DNA of 64,000 bases from the NCBI GenBank assembly GCA_049682815.1, contig JBAUII010000079.1, positions 34,895 to 98,894 of the forward strand, given 5' to 3'. The notes under the pieces were generated by a model that did no database searches, had not been told where the DNA came from, and worked only from the letters and a program-made list of their open reading frames with translations. Numbering within the stretch: position 1 is the stretch's first letter; each line of letters opens with the position of its first letter. Below, piece after piece: positions 42,497 to 51,665 of the stretch. The translations under genes and the position numbers were made by a program. Source of the DNA: DASWID01 sp049682815. Its GTDB lineage: Bacteria > Desulfobacterota_D > UBA1144 > Nemesobacterales > CSP1-2.

Positions 42497-43726
42497 TTAC
42501 CCTTTATTCTCAGTTGTTAATTTCACTTCCTCAATTAGGCGAGAAGAGGCTTTAGTAACGATGAAATTGTAGTTTCTATGCGAAATCTTTTCTCCAACAT
42601 TTGGTATTGATCCAAATTCGGTTAGAAGGAAACCACTCAGAGTATCATAATCCCCTTCAGGAATGCCGAGTCGTAATTCTTCGTTTAGGTAGTCTATCCC
42701 GATCTTGGTATTTATGAGGTATTCATTCTCTGATACCTTTCTCCAGAATTTTATTCCCTTGTCGTATTCATCTTCGATCTCTCCTACTACCTCTTCTATG
42801 ATATCTTCCAGGGTTATGACTCCAACTGCTCCACCATATTCATCCACAACTACGGCCATTCCTGCCAGTCCCCTTTTCATCTCATCTAGCAGCTCGTCAA
42901 CAGCCTTTGTTTCGGGAACGAAGAAGGGTGGTCGAGAGTAATTTTTTATGGGCTCGTCTGGACCTGCTCCCAAAAGGTAAAAGGCGATAAGGATCCCCGT
43001 AATATGATCAATCCTTTCCTTATAAATCGGTATTCTAGAATGTCCGGTTTCTCTAATCAATTTTATCGCTTCTCTTACTGGAGTATCTTCACTGAGTGCG
43101 CATACGTGAGCCAATGGAATCATCACCTCGTCGATAGCGGTCTCTGAGAACCGGAATATCCTCTTAATTATCTTTTCCCTATAGCCAATTTTCAATTTGT
43201 TGTCATCGATATCTATGGCATGCAAAAGCTCCTCTCGGGTTAAGAAAGGATTTTCGGTGCTCCCAATGAGTCTTAACAGACCTTTCACGAAAATGTTAAC
43301 CATTGACAAGATTGGCGCAAACAACTTTGAAGCGAACCAAAGGGGATAGATTGACCACAGAACCATGGTGTTCCTTCTCTTCTGAAAGATTGCTTTTGGA
43401 ACAACCTGTCCGAAGATTACGACCAATGGTGAAAGTATCAGAATTGCATAAAACTCTCCCCCCTTACCCAAGTAATTATGAAGGAAGAACGTTAGAACGA
43501 TTGTGTTTGTGATCAGCGATAGATTTATACCAACGAGCGAGGTGCTCACGAACTTCTCAATTTCCAGGAATGATTCTAACACAAGAGTCGCGCTCTTTGA
43601 CCCATTTTCCGCGAGTTCCTTCATTTTTACTTTATCGCAGGATACGATTGCTATCTCGGAACCTGCGAAAAAGGCTTGCAGGGCTAAGAAAAATGCCACA
43701 ATTAGTATTACAATCTCAAGCGACAT
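42497..43726 (-). CDS. CNNM/CorC-family membrane protein (second copy)
   Basis: 409 aa. A DUF21/CNNM membrane domain (about 1-170) is followed by two CBS domains (about 195-315) and a CorC_HlyC C-terminal domain (about 330-400). Such proteins are linked to Mg2+ or Co2+ export. It overlaps the upstream paralogue by 11 bases, so the two are translated together and may form a heterodimer. Confidence 0.9.
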   Translation of the reverse strand: MSLEIVILIVAFFLALQAFFAGSEIAIVSCDKVKMKELAENGSKSATLVLESFLEIEKFVSTSLVGINLSLITNTIVLTFFLHNYLGKGGEFYAILILSPLVVIFGQVVPKAIFQKRRNTMVLWSIYPLWFASKLFAPILSMVNIFVKGLLRLIGSTENPFLTREELLHAIDIDDNKLKIGYREKIIKRIFRFSETAIDEVMIPLAHVCALSEDTPVREAIKLIRETGHSRIPIYKERIDHITGILIAFYLLGAGPDEPIKNYSRPPFFVPETKAVDELLDEMKRGLAGMAVVVDEYGGAVGVITLEDIIEEVVGEIEDEYDKGIKFWRKVSENEYLINTKIGIDYLNEELRLGIPEGDYDTLSGFLLTEFGSIPNVGEKISHRNYNFIVTKASSRLIEEVKLTTENKG

Positions 43727-45065
43727 ATGATACCTCTTTCTCCGATCTCTGAACCTTTACCTCCGAAATCCTTTTCCCGGTTACTTTATTGACTGTAAAG
43801 AGTAGGCTCCCGTGCTCTACTTGCTCGCCTTCTTGAGGAAACCTACCAAAGAGATCGAACAAAAATCCCCCGATTGTTTCATGATCTTCTTGAGGAGGAA
43901 GAACGGATATGTCAAGTTCTGCTCCCAGAGATTTTAGTCCACCTGTTCTAATTAAAGTGAATAGGAATTTATCATTGAACTCGTCTATCTTCATGCTTCC
44001 CGGTACAATCAGGGCATCACCTTCCCAAACAACCTGGGTTTCCTTGATGGCTCTCCTCTCATCTTCGATTTCCCCAAAAAGCTCCTCAAGGATATCCTCC
44101 ATGGTGACAATGCCATCGACCCGTCCATACTCTTCTACAACTATTGCTATCTGTGTTCTTTTGTGCTGGAACTCCCGTAAGAGATCGAAGGCCCTTTTAC
44201 TTCTCGGAATAAAATAAGGTGGTCTCAAAATTCCTTCGATTGTTTTCTCTTGGGAAGAGTCTAATGAAAGCAGGTCTTTGGTATAAAGGATTCCGATTAT
44301 GTTTTCTCTTTCATTTTTATAGATGGGAATCCTGGACAATCCTCTTTTTTTGACTCTATATATCGCATCTTCAGGAGATATGTAGACTGGCAGGAAAAAA
44401 CAATCGATTGCAGGGGTCATGATCTTGTATACGGGCACCTCTTCAAGCTTAAATAGTTTACTAACTAGTTTTTTTTCTATTTCGGTGACAACGCCTTCCT
44501 CGCTTCCCAACCCCAGAAGCGCCTTCATCTCACCATCTGAAAGACCTTCTTTGCTTTCGTATTCAATACCCCCTCCGCCAAATAGCCAGGTAATTCCAAC
44601 AGATAATCCCAATACAATCCATCTCAATGGAGTTATCAACAAATGGTAGAGATTTAAAGGATAGGCAACCAGACTGGCTATGAGCCTCGGGAATTTCACA
44701 CCGATTGTTTTTGGCCCTATTTCTCCGAGTAAGAGTAGAGTCGGAGACGCGATTCCTATTGATATTAGCGTGAGTATTGCCTCGTCTGAAACATTGTGGA
44801 GTATTGCTCTCACAGTCAGCGCTACTACGCTGGAATAGATGACATTGAGTATTTCATCCGAGAGGTGAATGGTTATTATCAGTTTATACGGTTCCTTTAG
44901 TAGTCTTTCAATGAGTGTGGCAGTCTTCTTCCCTTCCTTTCGAAGCTTGGATCGTTGGTGTTTTCCAAGGGAAAAAAGAGCTCCCTCCGACATAGAAAAG
45001 AAGCCGGAGAGAAAGAGCAAGAGCAAGAGAAAAAGAAGATTTTGTACCAGCGTTACGTCTTGCAT
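43716..45065 (-). CDS. CNNM/CorC-family membrane protein (first copy)
   Basis: 449 aa with the same order of domains as its downstream neighbour: DUF21 (about 8-195), CBS pair (about 210-335), CorC_HlyC (about 345-430). The two have diverged well beyond a recent duplication. It lies between thiL and the second copy; the thiL stop is 3 bases upstream of its start. Confidence 0.9.
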   Translation of the reverse strand: MQDVTLVQNLLFLLLLLFLSGFFSMSEGALFSLGKHQRSKLRKEGKKTATLIERLLKEPYKLIITIHLSDEILNVIYSSVVALTVRAILHNVSDEAILTLISIGIASPTLLLLGEIGPKTIGVKFPRLIASLVAYPLNLYHLLITPLRWIVLGLSVGITWLFGGGGIEYESKEGLSDGEMKALLGLGSEEGVVTEIEKKLVSKLFKLEEVPVYKIMTPAIDCFFLPVYISPEDAIYRVKKRGLSRIPIYKNERENIIGILYTKDLLSLDSSQEKTIEGILRPPYFIPRSKRAFDLLREFQHKRTQIAIVVEEYGRVDGIVTMEDILEELFGEIEDERRAIKETQVVWEGDALIVPGSMKIDEFNDKFLFTLIRTGGLKSLGAELDISVLPPQEDHETIGGFLFDLFGRFPQEGEQVEHGSLLFTVNKVTGKRISEVKVQRSEKEVSYVA

Positions 45066-45068
45066 CTT

Positions 45069-46058
45069 TTATACAAAATGAACAAATCCCCTTTCTTCAT
45101 AACGGATGTCGTTCCCGGCGATATCCAAAATTTGGATTGAAGACTCGTCGGTTATTTGACCTATTTCCGTTATCCTTATTTTTTGAGTTCTTGCGAGCCC
45201 TTGTATCTGTTCTTCATTTTCTTTAGGCGATGAGAAAAGGAGTTCATAGTCTTCTCCCCCGGAGAGTGCAATGGAGTAGATGTCTTCTGAAAAGTCTTTA
45301 ATTCGCCGTTTATAGCTGGACGATAACGGTATGCGATCGACATATATTTTGGCACCTAAGCCCTGTTTGATAGATATTCGTTCGAGGTCAAGTATAAGAC
45401 CGTCGCTTATGTCGATCATAGAGCTGACTAGTCTTTTTTTTGCGAGTTCCCTACCGAGATTAAGCCTTGGGTGGGGTCTTTTATGTCTCATTATCAAAAA
45501 CTCATGGGACTCTTCAATATTGCCACTCACCAGCAACTTACGACCCAAGGCCGAATCTCCCACGGTACCGCTAACATATAAAACATCCCCCGGTATGGCT
45601 CCGTTTCTTCTAACAATCAATTCTGGCTCGACTTCACCGAGTACGGTTATATCTATGAAGATTTTATCTGATGAACTCAGGTTGCCTCCTATTAACTCTA
45701 ACCCAAATTCATTGGCTCCAGACTCAAATCCGTCCATTAACTCTTCAAGAAAGACTTCGTCTTCATCGCTTGAAAATCCAACAGATGCAAGGAAAAATTT
45801 GGCGATCCCACCCATCGCAGCAATATCACTCGCCGAAACGGCAATAGATTTCCTCGCAAGATCGCTAGCTGATATAAGTTTTTTTATGAAATGTACATCC
45901 TCAACCTGGGAGTCGGTAGTTGCAAGGAGCAGTCTATCAGGGTGAATTTTTACCGCCGCGGTATCGTCACCGACGCCAATACAAACACTTTTGGATACCT
46001 TTTGAAAACGCTCTCTAATCCTTTCAAGAGCGCTAAGCTCATCGATCATTTTAGGCAA
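45069..46058 (-). CDS. thiL: Thiamine-monophosphate kinase
   Basis: 329 aa, full length. The AIR-synthase-like N-terminal domain has VGDDTAAVKI and DSQVEDVHF, and the C-terminal part has ISDGLILDLERI and SGGEDYELLF. It makes thiamine diphosphate from TMP. It heads a minus-strand run: thiL, two CorC-like genes, hisB, hisH. Confidence 0.96.
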   Translation of the reverse strand: MPKMIDELSALERIRERFQKVSKSVCIGVGDDTAAVKIHPDRLLLATTDSQVEDVHFIKKLISASDLARKSIAVSASDIAAMGGIAKFFLASVGFSSDEDEVFLEELMDGFESGANEFGLELIGGNLSSSDKIFIDITVLGEVEPELIVRRNGAIPGDVLYVSGTVGDSALGRKLLVSGNIEESHEFLIMRHKRPHPRLNLGRELAKKRLVSSMIDISDGLILDLERISIKQGLGAKIYVDRIPLSSSYKRRIKDFSEDIYSIALSGGEDYELLFSSPKENEEQIQGLARTQKIRITEIGQITDESSIQILDIAGNDIRYEERGFVHFV

Positions 46059-46401
46059 GAACCAGAGATTGGAACCCCTTTATGTGACTCTAATTTAATT
46101 AATATGGGTATATGAAACTTGGTCGGATTCTGACAAAGACTGAATCTTATATGTTTTGAATGTGATAAGTCGTTTTCCATATTAGGGTTTTTATCGGGAG
46201 CCTATAAAACCCTAAAGACCATTTTATGATATTTGATTTTGTATGTCAAACATTTTTTGAGATTCTTTCTAATCAGCAGGGTGATTGTGAAAGCGCAGAA
46301 TCGTCCTCTGATCGTCTGTATTTTGGTTATATGGCGGCCGAAATGTCTTAGCTGCATTGGAAAAACCGAATAATAATCAAGAATCGGCTTAGTATCTAAC
46401 T
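46059..46401. other. Intergenic region between thiL and polA
   Basis: About 343 bases between divergent genes. A 68-codon minus-strand frame here lacks a ribosome site and protein-like composition. I see no RNA gene; the only clear signal is the polA promoter just to its right. Confidence 0.4.
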
Positions 46402-46430
46402 TTGACACGACTTTTGTTAATACCTACAAT
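46402..46430 (+). promoter_or_regulatory. Sigma-70 promoter of polA (leaderless)
   Basis: TTGACA (46402-46407), a 17-base spacer and TACAAT (46425-46430). The polA ATG is 8 bases past the -10, so transcription would begin at or next to the start codon, and no ribosome site is visible. Confidence 0.75.
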
Positions 46431-46438
46431 GTAAAGAC

Positions 46439-49150
46439 ATGGATAATCCTGTTTTATATCTCATCGATGGTAGCTCCTATATATTTCGAGCATACCATGC
46501 CATCAGAAAACTTAGTAATTCAAAGGGCTTTCCTACGAATGCCATATACGGGTTTACAAACATGATTTTCAAGTTTCTGAAGGATTATAATCCTGATTAC
46601 CTTGCAATTGTATTTGATTCGAAGGGTAAAACATTCAGGGACGAAATCTACCCGCTTTACAAGGCCAACAGGGAGGAGCCACCTGACGATCTGAAGCAGC
46701 AGATACCAAAGATCTATGATGTGGTCGATGCGTTGGCCATACCGAAGTTTCAGATGGAGGGTTATGAAGCGGACGATCTCATAGGAACGATAACGAGGGA
46801 TTCAGTAGATAAGGGCCTAAAAGTCGTAGTCATTACAGGGGATAAAGATTTCAGCCAGCTTGTTTCGGAGAGTGTCACGCTAATCGATACCATGAGGAAT
46901 AAAGAAACGGGTTTAGAGGATGTTCGCGAGAAATTTAGTGTGCCGCCGGAAAGGGTAACAGATGTATTTGCACTTGCCGGGGACTCAGTTGACAATATTC
47001 CGGGTGTGAAGGGTATTGGTGAAAAAACCGCAAAAGAGCTAATCAGTAAATATGGATCCCTACGAGGCCTTTTTGATAACCTCGACAAACTGAGTAAGAG
47101 GCAGAGAGAGTTAATAGAAGATAATAAAGAGAATGCCTTGTTGAGTAAAAGGCTCGTAACCATCAAAACCGATGTTCCTATCAAATTCACTCTCGAGGAT
47201 TTTAGATTTCATGGGATTAATAAGGACAAAGTAATGGAAATTTTTGACGAGCTCGAGTTCAAGTCCTTACTGCGTGAACTAGGCGAGACCAATGGCCCTG
47301 CTGTGGAAAAATCTAAGAATAGTAATATGGTAAGTGAAGTTTATTATGATCACTACCATCTTGTATTATCAGACGATGAATTGAACACAGTGATTAATCG
47401 ACTAAAGGAGGTGAGAGAGGTCTCCTTAGATCTTGAGACCACATCTCCGGAACCCATGAGGGCTAAAATCGTCGGGCTTTCCCTTTCTATTGTGCCGCAT
47501 GAGGCCTTTTATATACCCGTCGCTCACAGGTCTCTAGTCGATTCCCGAAAACAATTAAGTCTTGATCATGTTCTTGGGAAGCTAAAATCGATCGTTGAAG
47601 ATGAGAGGGTGAATAAAATAGGTCAGAACCTGAAATACGATTATATTGTCCTCGAAAAATACGGATTAAGGCTTATCGGAATCGTCTGTGATACTATGAT
47701 TGCAGCGCACCTGCTGGATTCTTCCAGGATGAGCTATAGCTTAGATGAGCTTGCGAAGATCTACCTCAGTCATAACACGATTACCTATAAAGACCTTACA
47801 GGATCCGGAAGGAGTAAGATCGATTTTGAAGAGGTGGATTTGGAGAAGGCTAAGGTGTATGCCTGCGAGGATGCAGATGTCGCCTTGTTACTTTCCAGGA
47901 AACTGCTTCCATTGCTTGAAGAAATGAATGTTATGAAGGTCTACAAAGAAGTTTATCTTAGACTAATTGAGGTTCTAGCAAGGGTGGAGATTAACGGTGT
48001 AAAAGTAGACTCCTCTCGTCTGAAGGAGTTATCTACGGAGTTTCAAGCTGGTCTGGAACGCCTGGCAAATGATATATACGCGCAGGTCGGATATGAGTTT
48101 AACCTGAATTCTCCCATTCAGCTAAGAGACGTCTTGTTTGGTAAACTCGGATTGCCCAAGAAGAAACTCACAAGGACTGGCGAGCCCTCCACTGATGTCG
48201 ATGTGCTTAACGATCTGAGCAGACTGCATCCAGTTCCCCAGAAAATACTCGAATACAGGGGGCTCTCAAAGCTTAAATCCACGTATGTGGATGCGTTGCC
48301 TAAGCTCATCCACCCTGAAACGGGAAGAATACATACCTCTTTCAATCAGGTGGGAACCTCCACGGGGAGGGTCAGTTCTAGCGATCCCAATCTGCAAAAC
48401 ATTCCTATAAGATCCGAGGAAGGCAAGAGGATCCGTGAAGCCTTTGTTCCCGAAGAGGGGTTCGTGCTTCTATCGGCAGATTATTCGCAAATAGAGCTCA
48501 GGCTTCTTGCGCATTTCTCTGGCGATGAGGGACTGAGGGCCGCATTCAAGGCCGGAAGTGATATCCACAACCGAACCGCTTCTGAGATCTTCGGAGTCGC
48601 TGAAGATATGGTTAGCGCTGATATGAGAAGACTTTCAAAGAATATCAACTTCGGGATAATCTATGGGATAAGCGCCTTTGGCCTTGCAAGGCAGCTTGGT
48701 ACCTCGGTTTCAATAGCCCGGAATTATATGAATGAATACTTTAAGCGTTACAGCAGTGTAAAGAAGTATATGGAGGATTCGGTTCGAGTTGCGCAAGATA
48801 GGGGCTATGCTGAAACGATTCTTGGAAGGCGAAGACCGATACCAGAGCTGGGATCCACCGACAGGACGGTGCGGGGCGTTGGGGAGAGGGCTGCAATCAA
48901 TACACCTATACAGGGTTCGGCCGCAGACATTTTAGATATTGCGATGATAAAAATACATGACAAATTGGTTTTGGGCTATAAGTCCAAGATGATTCTACAG
49001 GTTCATGATGAACTTTTGTTTGAGGTTCATGAAGACGAGCGGGACGTACTTTCGAGGATGGTAAAGGAGGAAATGGAAGGAGCCTTTACTCTTGAGGTTC
49101 CTGTGAAAGTAGATATAGGTGTGGGGAAAAGCTGGGCAGAGGCTCATTAG
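46439..49150 (+). CDS. polA: DNA polymerase I
   Basis: 903 aa with all three domains. The 5'-3' exonuclease is residues 1-290 (YLIDGSSYIFRAYHA, GVKGIGEKTA). A 3'-5' exonuclease at about 310-490 keeps its acidic residues (SLDLETTS, GQNLKYDY, CEDADVA), so proofreading is likely. The polymerase is about 500-903 (SADYSQIELRLLAH, motif B in RRLSKNINFGIIYG, QVHDELLFE). It fills gaps and removes RNA primers. Confidence 0.97.
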   Translation: MDNPVLYLIDGSSYIFRAYHAIRKLSNSKGFPTNAIYGFTNMIFKFLKDYNPDYLAIVFDSKGKTFRDEIYPLYKANREEPPDDLKQQIPKIYDVVDALAIPKFQMEGYEADDLIGTITRDSVDKGLKVVVITGDKDFSQLVSESVTLIDTMRNKETGLEDVREKFSVPPERVTDVFALAGDSVDNIPGVKGIGEKTAKELISKYGSLRGLFDNLDKLSKRQRELIEDNKENALLSKRLVTIKTDVPIKFTLEDFRFHGINKDKVMEIFDELEFKSLLRELGETNGPAVEKSKNSNMVSEVYYDHYHLVLSDDELNTVINRLKEVREVSLDLETTSPEPMRAKIVGLSLSIVPHEAFYIPVAHRSLVDSRKQLSLDHVLGKLKSIVEDERVNKIGQNLKYDYIVLEKYGLRLIGIVCDTMIAAHLLDSSRMSYSLDELAKIYLSHNTITYKDLTGSGRSKIDFEEVDLEKAKVYACEDADVALLLSRKLLPLLEEMNVMKVYKEVYLRLIEVLARVEINGVKVDSSRLKELSTEFQAGLERLANDIYAQVGYEFNLNSPIQLRDVLFGKLGLPKKKLTRTGEPSTDVDVLNDLSRLHPVPQKILEYRGLSKLKSTYVDALPKLIHPETGRIHTSFNQVGTSTGRVSSSDPNLQNIPIRSEEGKRIREAFVPEEGFVLLSADYSQIELRLLAHFSGDEGLRAAFKAGSDIHNRTASEIFGVAEDMVSADMRRLSKNINFGIIYGISAFGLARQLGTSVSIARNYMNEYFKRYSSVKKYMEDSVRVAQDRGYAETILGRRRPIPELGSTDRTVRGVGERAAINTPIQGSAADILDIAMIKIHDKLVLGYKSKMILQVHDELLFEVHEDERDVLSRMVKEEMEGAFTLEVPVKVDIGVGKSWAEAH

Positions 49151-49247
49151 TCATTTGCGGATCCAACGTCTCATCACTGTGAGAGTTAGAACTTTCGTGC
49201 ATTGAGTCTTAAAGTCCGCCATAAAATCGATGAGATTAAAAACCAAT

Positions 49248-49272
49248 CGGGAAAAGAATGTCCCGACTATCC
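49248..49272 (-). repeat. Dispersed palindromic repeat, copy 2
   Basis: Read on the minus strand it matches 23 of 25 bases of the copy at 9346-9370, including the CGGGACATTCTT core; the stem here is shorter because of a G-to-T change. Confidence 0.6.
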
Positions 49273-49555
49273 ATAATAAATACGGTCATCAGTAACAATA
49301 GGCGGGGGGGGGTTCCAACTCCGCACGGATAAAGCATGACGATTCGAAAGCCAAAGGTTTTCGATACATTTAGGGTGACTCGCCACTGTCTTGGTTCCTT
49401 AGATTAACTCACGACTAGGGCCTCAGGGCAAGGCCGCGCCCTTATTGTCATTACCTAATTCCTTAATAGGGAATCCAAGCTTTTACCTCTGGATCCCCGA
49501 TTACTGATTTCGGGGATGACCTAACGACTAAAAAATTTGGTCTAGCCATAATCTG

Positions 49556-49619
49556 GTCATCCTGAATTCATTTCAGGATCTAATCGAGTCAAGAGATGCT
49601 GAAACAAGTTCAGCATGAC
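49556..49619 (+). repeat. GTCATCCTGAA/TTCAGCATGAC inverted repeat
   Basis: The ends are nearly complementary (GTCATCCTGAA 49556-49566, TTCAGCATGAC 49609-49619), with TTTCAGGATCT inside. This form is widespread as an intergenic repeat in uncultivated bacteria. Confidence 0.6.
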
Positions 49620-49815
49620 TAACTATGACATTCATTCTCCTAATGCAATTTTTGGAATGCCGTTCAAGTCCTTTTCATTCTGAAAAGGATAAATGAAAAT
49701 AGACCTATTCAAGAAACTGTAACAATTTTGTCCACTAAGCATTTGACACCTCCAATCACGAGCGCTTCGACTGGCTCAGTGCAGCCTCTAGCGAATTCAT
49801 CCCCTTCCCTTCCAG

Positions 49816-49902
49816 TGTCATTGCGGGTGTTAGCGAAGCAATCTCCTACCTACCGTCGAAATAGGGATTGCTTCAATTTGCTTGACAAATTTCGCAATGA
49901 CA
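49816..49902 (+). repeat. TGTCATTGCG...CGCAATGACA inverted repeat
   Basis: Perfect 10-bp ends (49816-49825, 49893-49902) with inner AGCGAAGCAATC/GATTGCTTC arms. A related copy at 62664-62761 lies in the 5' end of an outer-membrane protein gene. Confidence 0.75.
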
Positions 49903-50193
49903 GTAAGAGCTGCTGGCATGAGTGGTCTGGCCCTTGGATTAAACCCGGGGCTAAGTAAAGGCTCCCGGGTGGGGATTCCTGGCTATTTTTAAGATTCATT
50001 GGTTCCCTTCGTCCTGGCTCAGGTTTCGTTCTAATGATAACAAGAAGATGCTATCGGCGATATCAGACATTAGTTTTGTCGGCTAAATTAAAAAAATAAC
50101 TAGACATTTAAAAATAAAGGGTATAAAATGAAAAGGTCTTTTGATAATTCTTAATCCGAAGTAGGAGGGTGGAGATTTCGATTTAAATTTTTG

Positions 50194-51624
50194 ATGAGAA
50201 AATTCTTTTTCACATTTCTACATCTTGTTTCAGTTCTTATTGTCAGCCATATCGCTTTTTCAGCGAATCTCGGGTACTCGGATAGGCTTTTCACATTAAT
50301 CCCGAGGGAGGCAAGGAGTAACGGAAAACTCGGCGTAGTTGTAAGGTCCTTGACAACAAATGAAAGTATATTCGAGTTCAATGCTGATAAGCTATTTATC
50401 CCCGCTTCAAATCAGAAGGTAATAATATCGGTCGCGGCGCTATCTTTACTGAAACCGAACTACAGGTTTAAAACAGAGTTTTATTCAGGCGGTGAAGTCT
50501 CTGGCGGAGTTCTCCACGGAGGACTCTACGTTAAAGGTTACGGAGACCCAACGTTGGAAAAGGATAATCTGGTTTTTATTGCGAATCAGATGAAGATGAT
50601 GGGGATAAGGGAAATTAGGGGAGGAATTATAGTCGATGATTCGTACTTCGAGCAGGTCCGCTTCGGGAAGGGATGGAAGTCGAATTGGAGGGGTGATGTG
50701 TATAGCCCTCCTATCAGCGCTTTAACCTTAAATCACAATACATTCGAGATTCACGTTTCTCCTTCTAGGTCCGGAGGTACGCCCTACATAAGGCTCGAGC
50801 CCCCTGGTGGATACATTCAGGTGTTTAACAAGGCAGTTACCAGTAACAAAAAGGGTGGACTGTCGGCACACTGGGTGGATGGCAGTAATGCGGTAGTCCT
50901 TAATGGACGAATCTCGCCACGCAGATCTTCACAGGCTTTAGAGCTGGCCGTTATTGACCCGACACTCTACGCGGGTGGTGTATTTAAGAGGGTTCTCGAG
51001 GATTCCGGTATAATGGTCAGTGGTGCGCTTAGTAAAGGCATAGTTCCTAATTGGAGCAACCCAATATATACACACATTTCCATTCCGCTCTCGTTGATTG
51101 TTAACGAGTACAATAAGGAGAGTGTTAATGTCATCGGTGAGAATTTAATTAAAACTCTAGGTGCTCATTTTAAAGGTTCACCGGGTTCATGGGAAACGGG
51201 TGCCCAGGTGATTTCGGATTTTCTCGTGGGCATTGGAGTCGATAGTTATTTCAGAATCGTTGACGGGTCAGGCCTCTCGAACCTAAATCGTATTTCTCCA
51301 CAAACGATGACCGATGTTCTGCAATACGCCTACACAAACAAACTCATAGGTCCTGATTTTGTTAAATCCCTTCCGATAGCAGGCGTGGATGGTACCTTGA
51401 AAAAAAGATTTAGAGGCTCAGGATTAGAAGGGAGAGTGGTGGCCAAGACGGGGTATATAAACAACGTAAGGGCACTTTCAGGCTATGCTTTTACAAGAAG
51501 CGGAGACGTTCTGGCGTTTTCAATTCTGTCTAATGGTGTCGGACCACAAGTAAAGACTTTTCAAAGCAAAATGCTTACTGAGCTTATGGGTTGTTGCGGG
51601 AGCAATGGTTATAGGGGTAATTGA
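50194..51624 (+). CDS. dacB: PBP4-type D-Ala-D-Ala carboxypeptidase/endopeptidase
   Basis: 476 aa from ATG 50194, right after an in-frame TTG. A signal peptide (about 1-24) precedes the S13 domain with SxxK in PASNQKVI, SxN in KESVNVIGE and KTG in VAKTGYI. It trims or opens peptidoglycan crosslinks in the periplasm. The nearest purine-rich site (GGAGGG near 50165) is too far for standard initiation, so the start is a little uncertain. Confidence 0.9.
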   Translation: MRKFFFTFLHLVSVLIVSHIAFSANLGYSDRLFTLIPREARSNGKLGVVVRSLTTNESIFEFNADKLFIPASNQKVIISVAALSLLKPNYRFKTEFYSGGEVSGGVLHGGLYVKGYGDPTLEKDNLVFIANQMKMMGIREIRGGIIVDDSYFEQVRFGKGWKSNWRGDVYSPPISALTLNHNTFEIHVSPSRSGGTPYIRLEPPGGYIQVFNKAVTSNKKGGLSAHWVDGSNAVVLNGRISPRRSSQALELAVIDPTLYAGGVFKRVLEDSGIMVSGALSKGIVPNWSNPIYTHISIPLSLIVNEYNKESVNVIGENLIKTLGAHFKGSPGSWETGAQVISDFLVGIGVDSYFRIVDGSGLSNLNRISPQTMTDVLQYAYTNKLIGPDFVKSLPIAGVDGTLKKRFRGSGLEGRVVAKTGYINNVRALSGYAFTRSGDVLAFSILSNGVGPQVKTFQSKMLTELMGCCGSNGYRGN

Positions 51625-51665
51625 ATAATCTGTGTGTCTGAATAACGTGTCATTGATAGATGTAT

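Larger units (their letters stand above)
49151..50193. other. 1-kb intergenic region built of dispersed repeats
   Basis: No gene is supported. It contains a G-run near 49303 and at least three repeat types: copy 2 of the CGGGACATTCTT palindrome (49248-49272), a GTCATCCTGAA repeat (49556-49619) and a TGTCATTGCG repeat (49816-49902). GGAGGG near 50165 may belong to the leader of the next gene. Confidence 0.6.

Noticed and set aside
46202..46408. 68-codon minus-strand frame upstream of polA
   Set aside because: No ribosome site, no protein-like composition, and it overlaps the polA promoter.
49728..49958. 76-codon frame in the repeat region after polA
   Set aside because: It is built from a TGTCATTGCG-type dispersed repeat.
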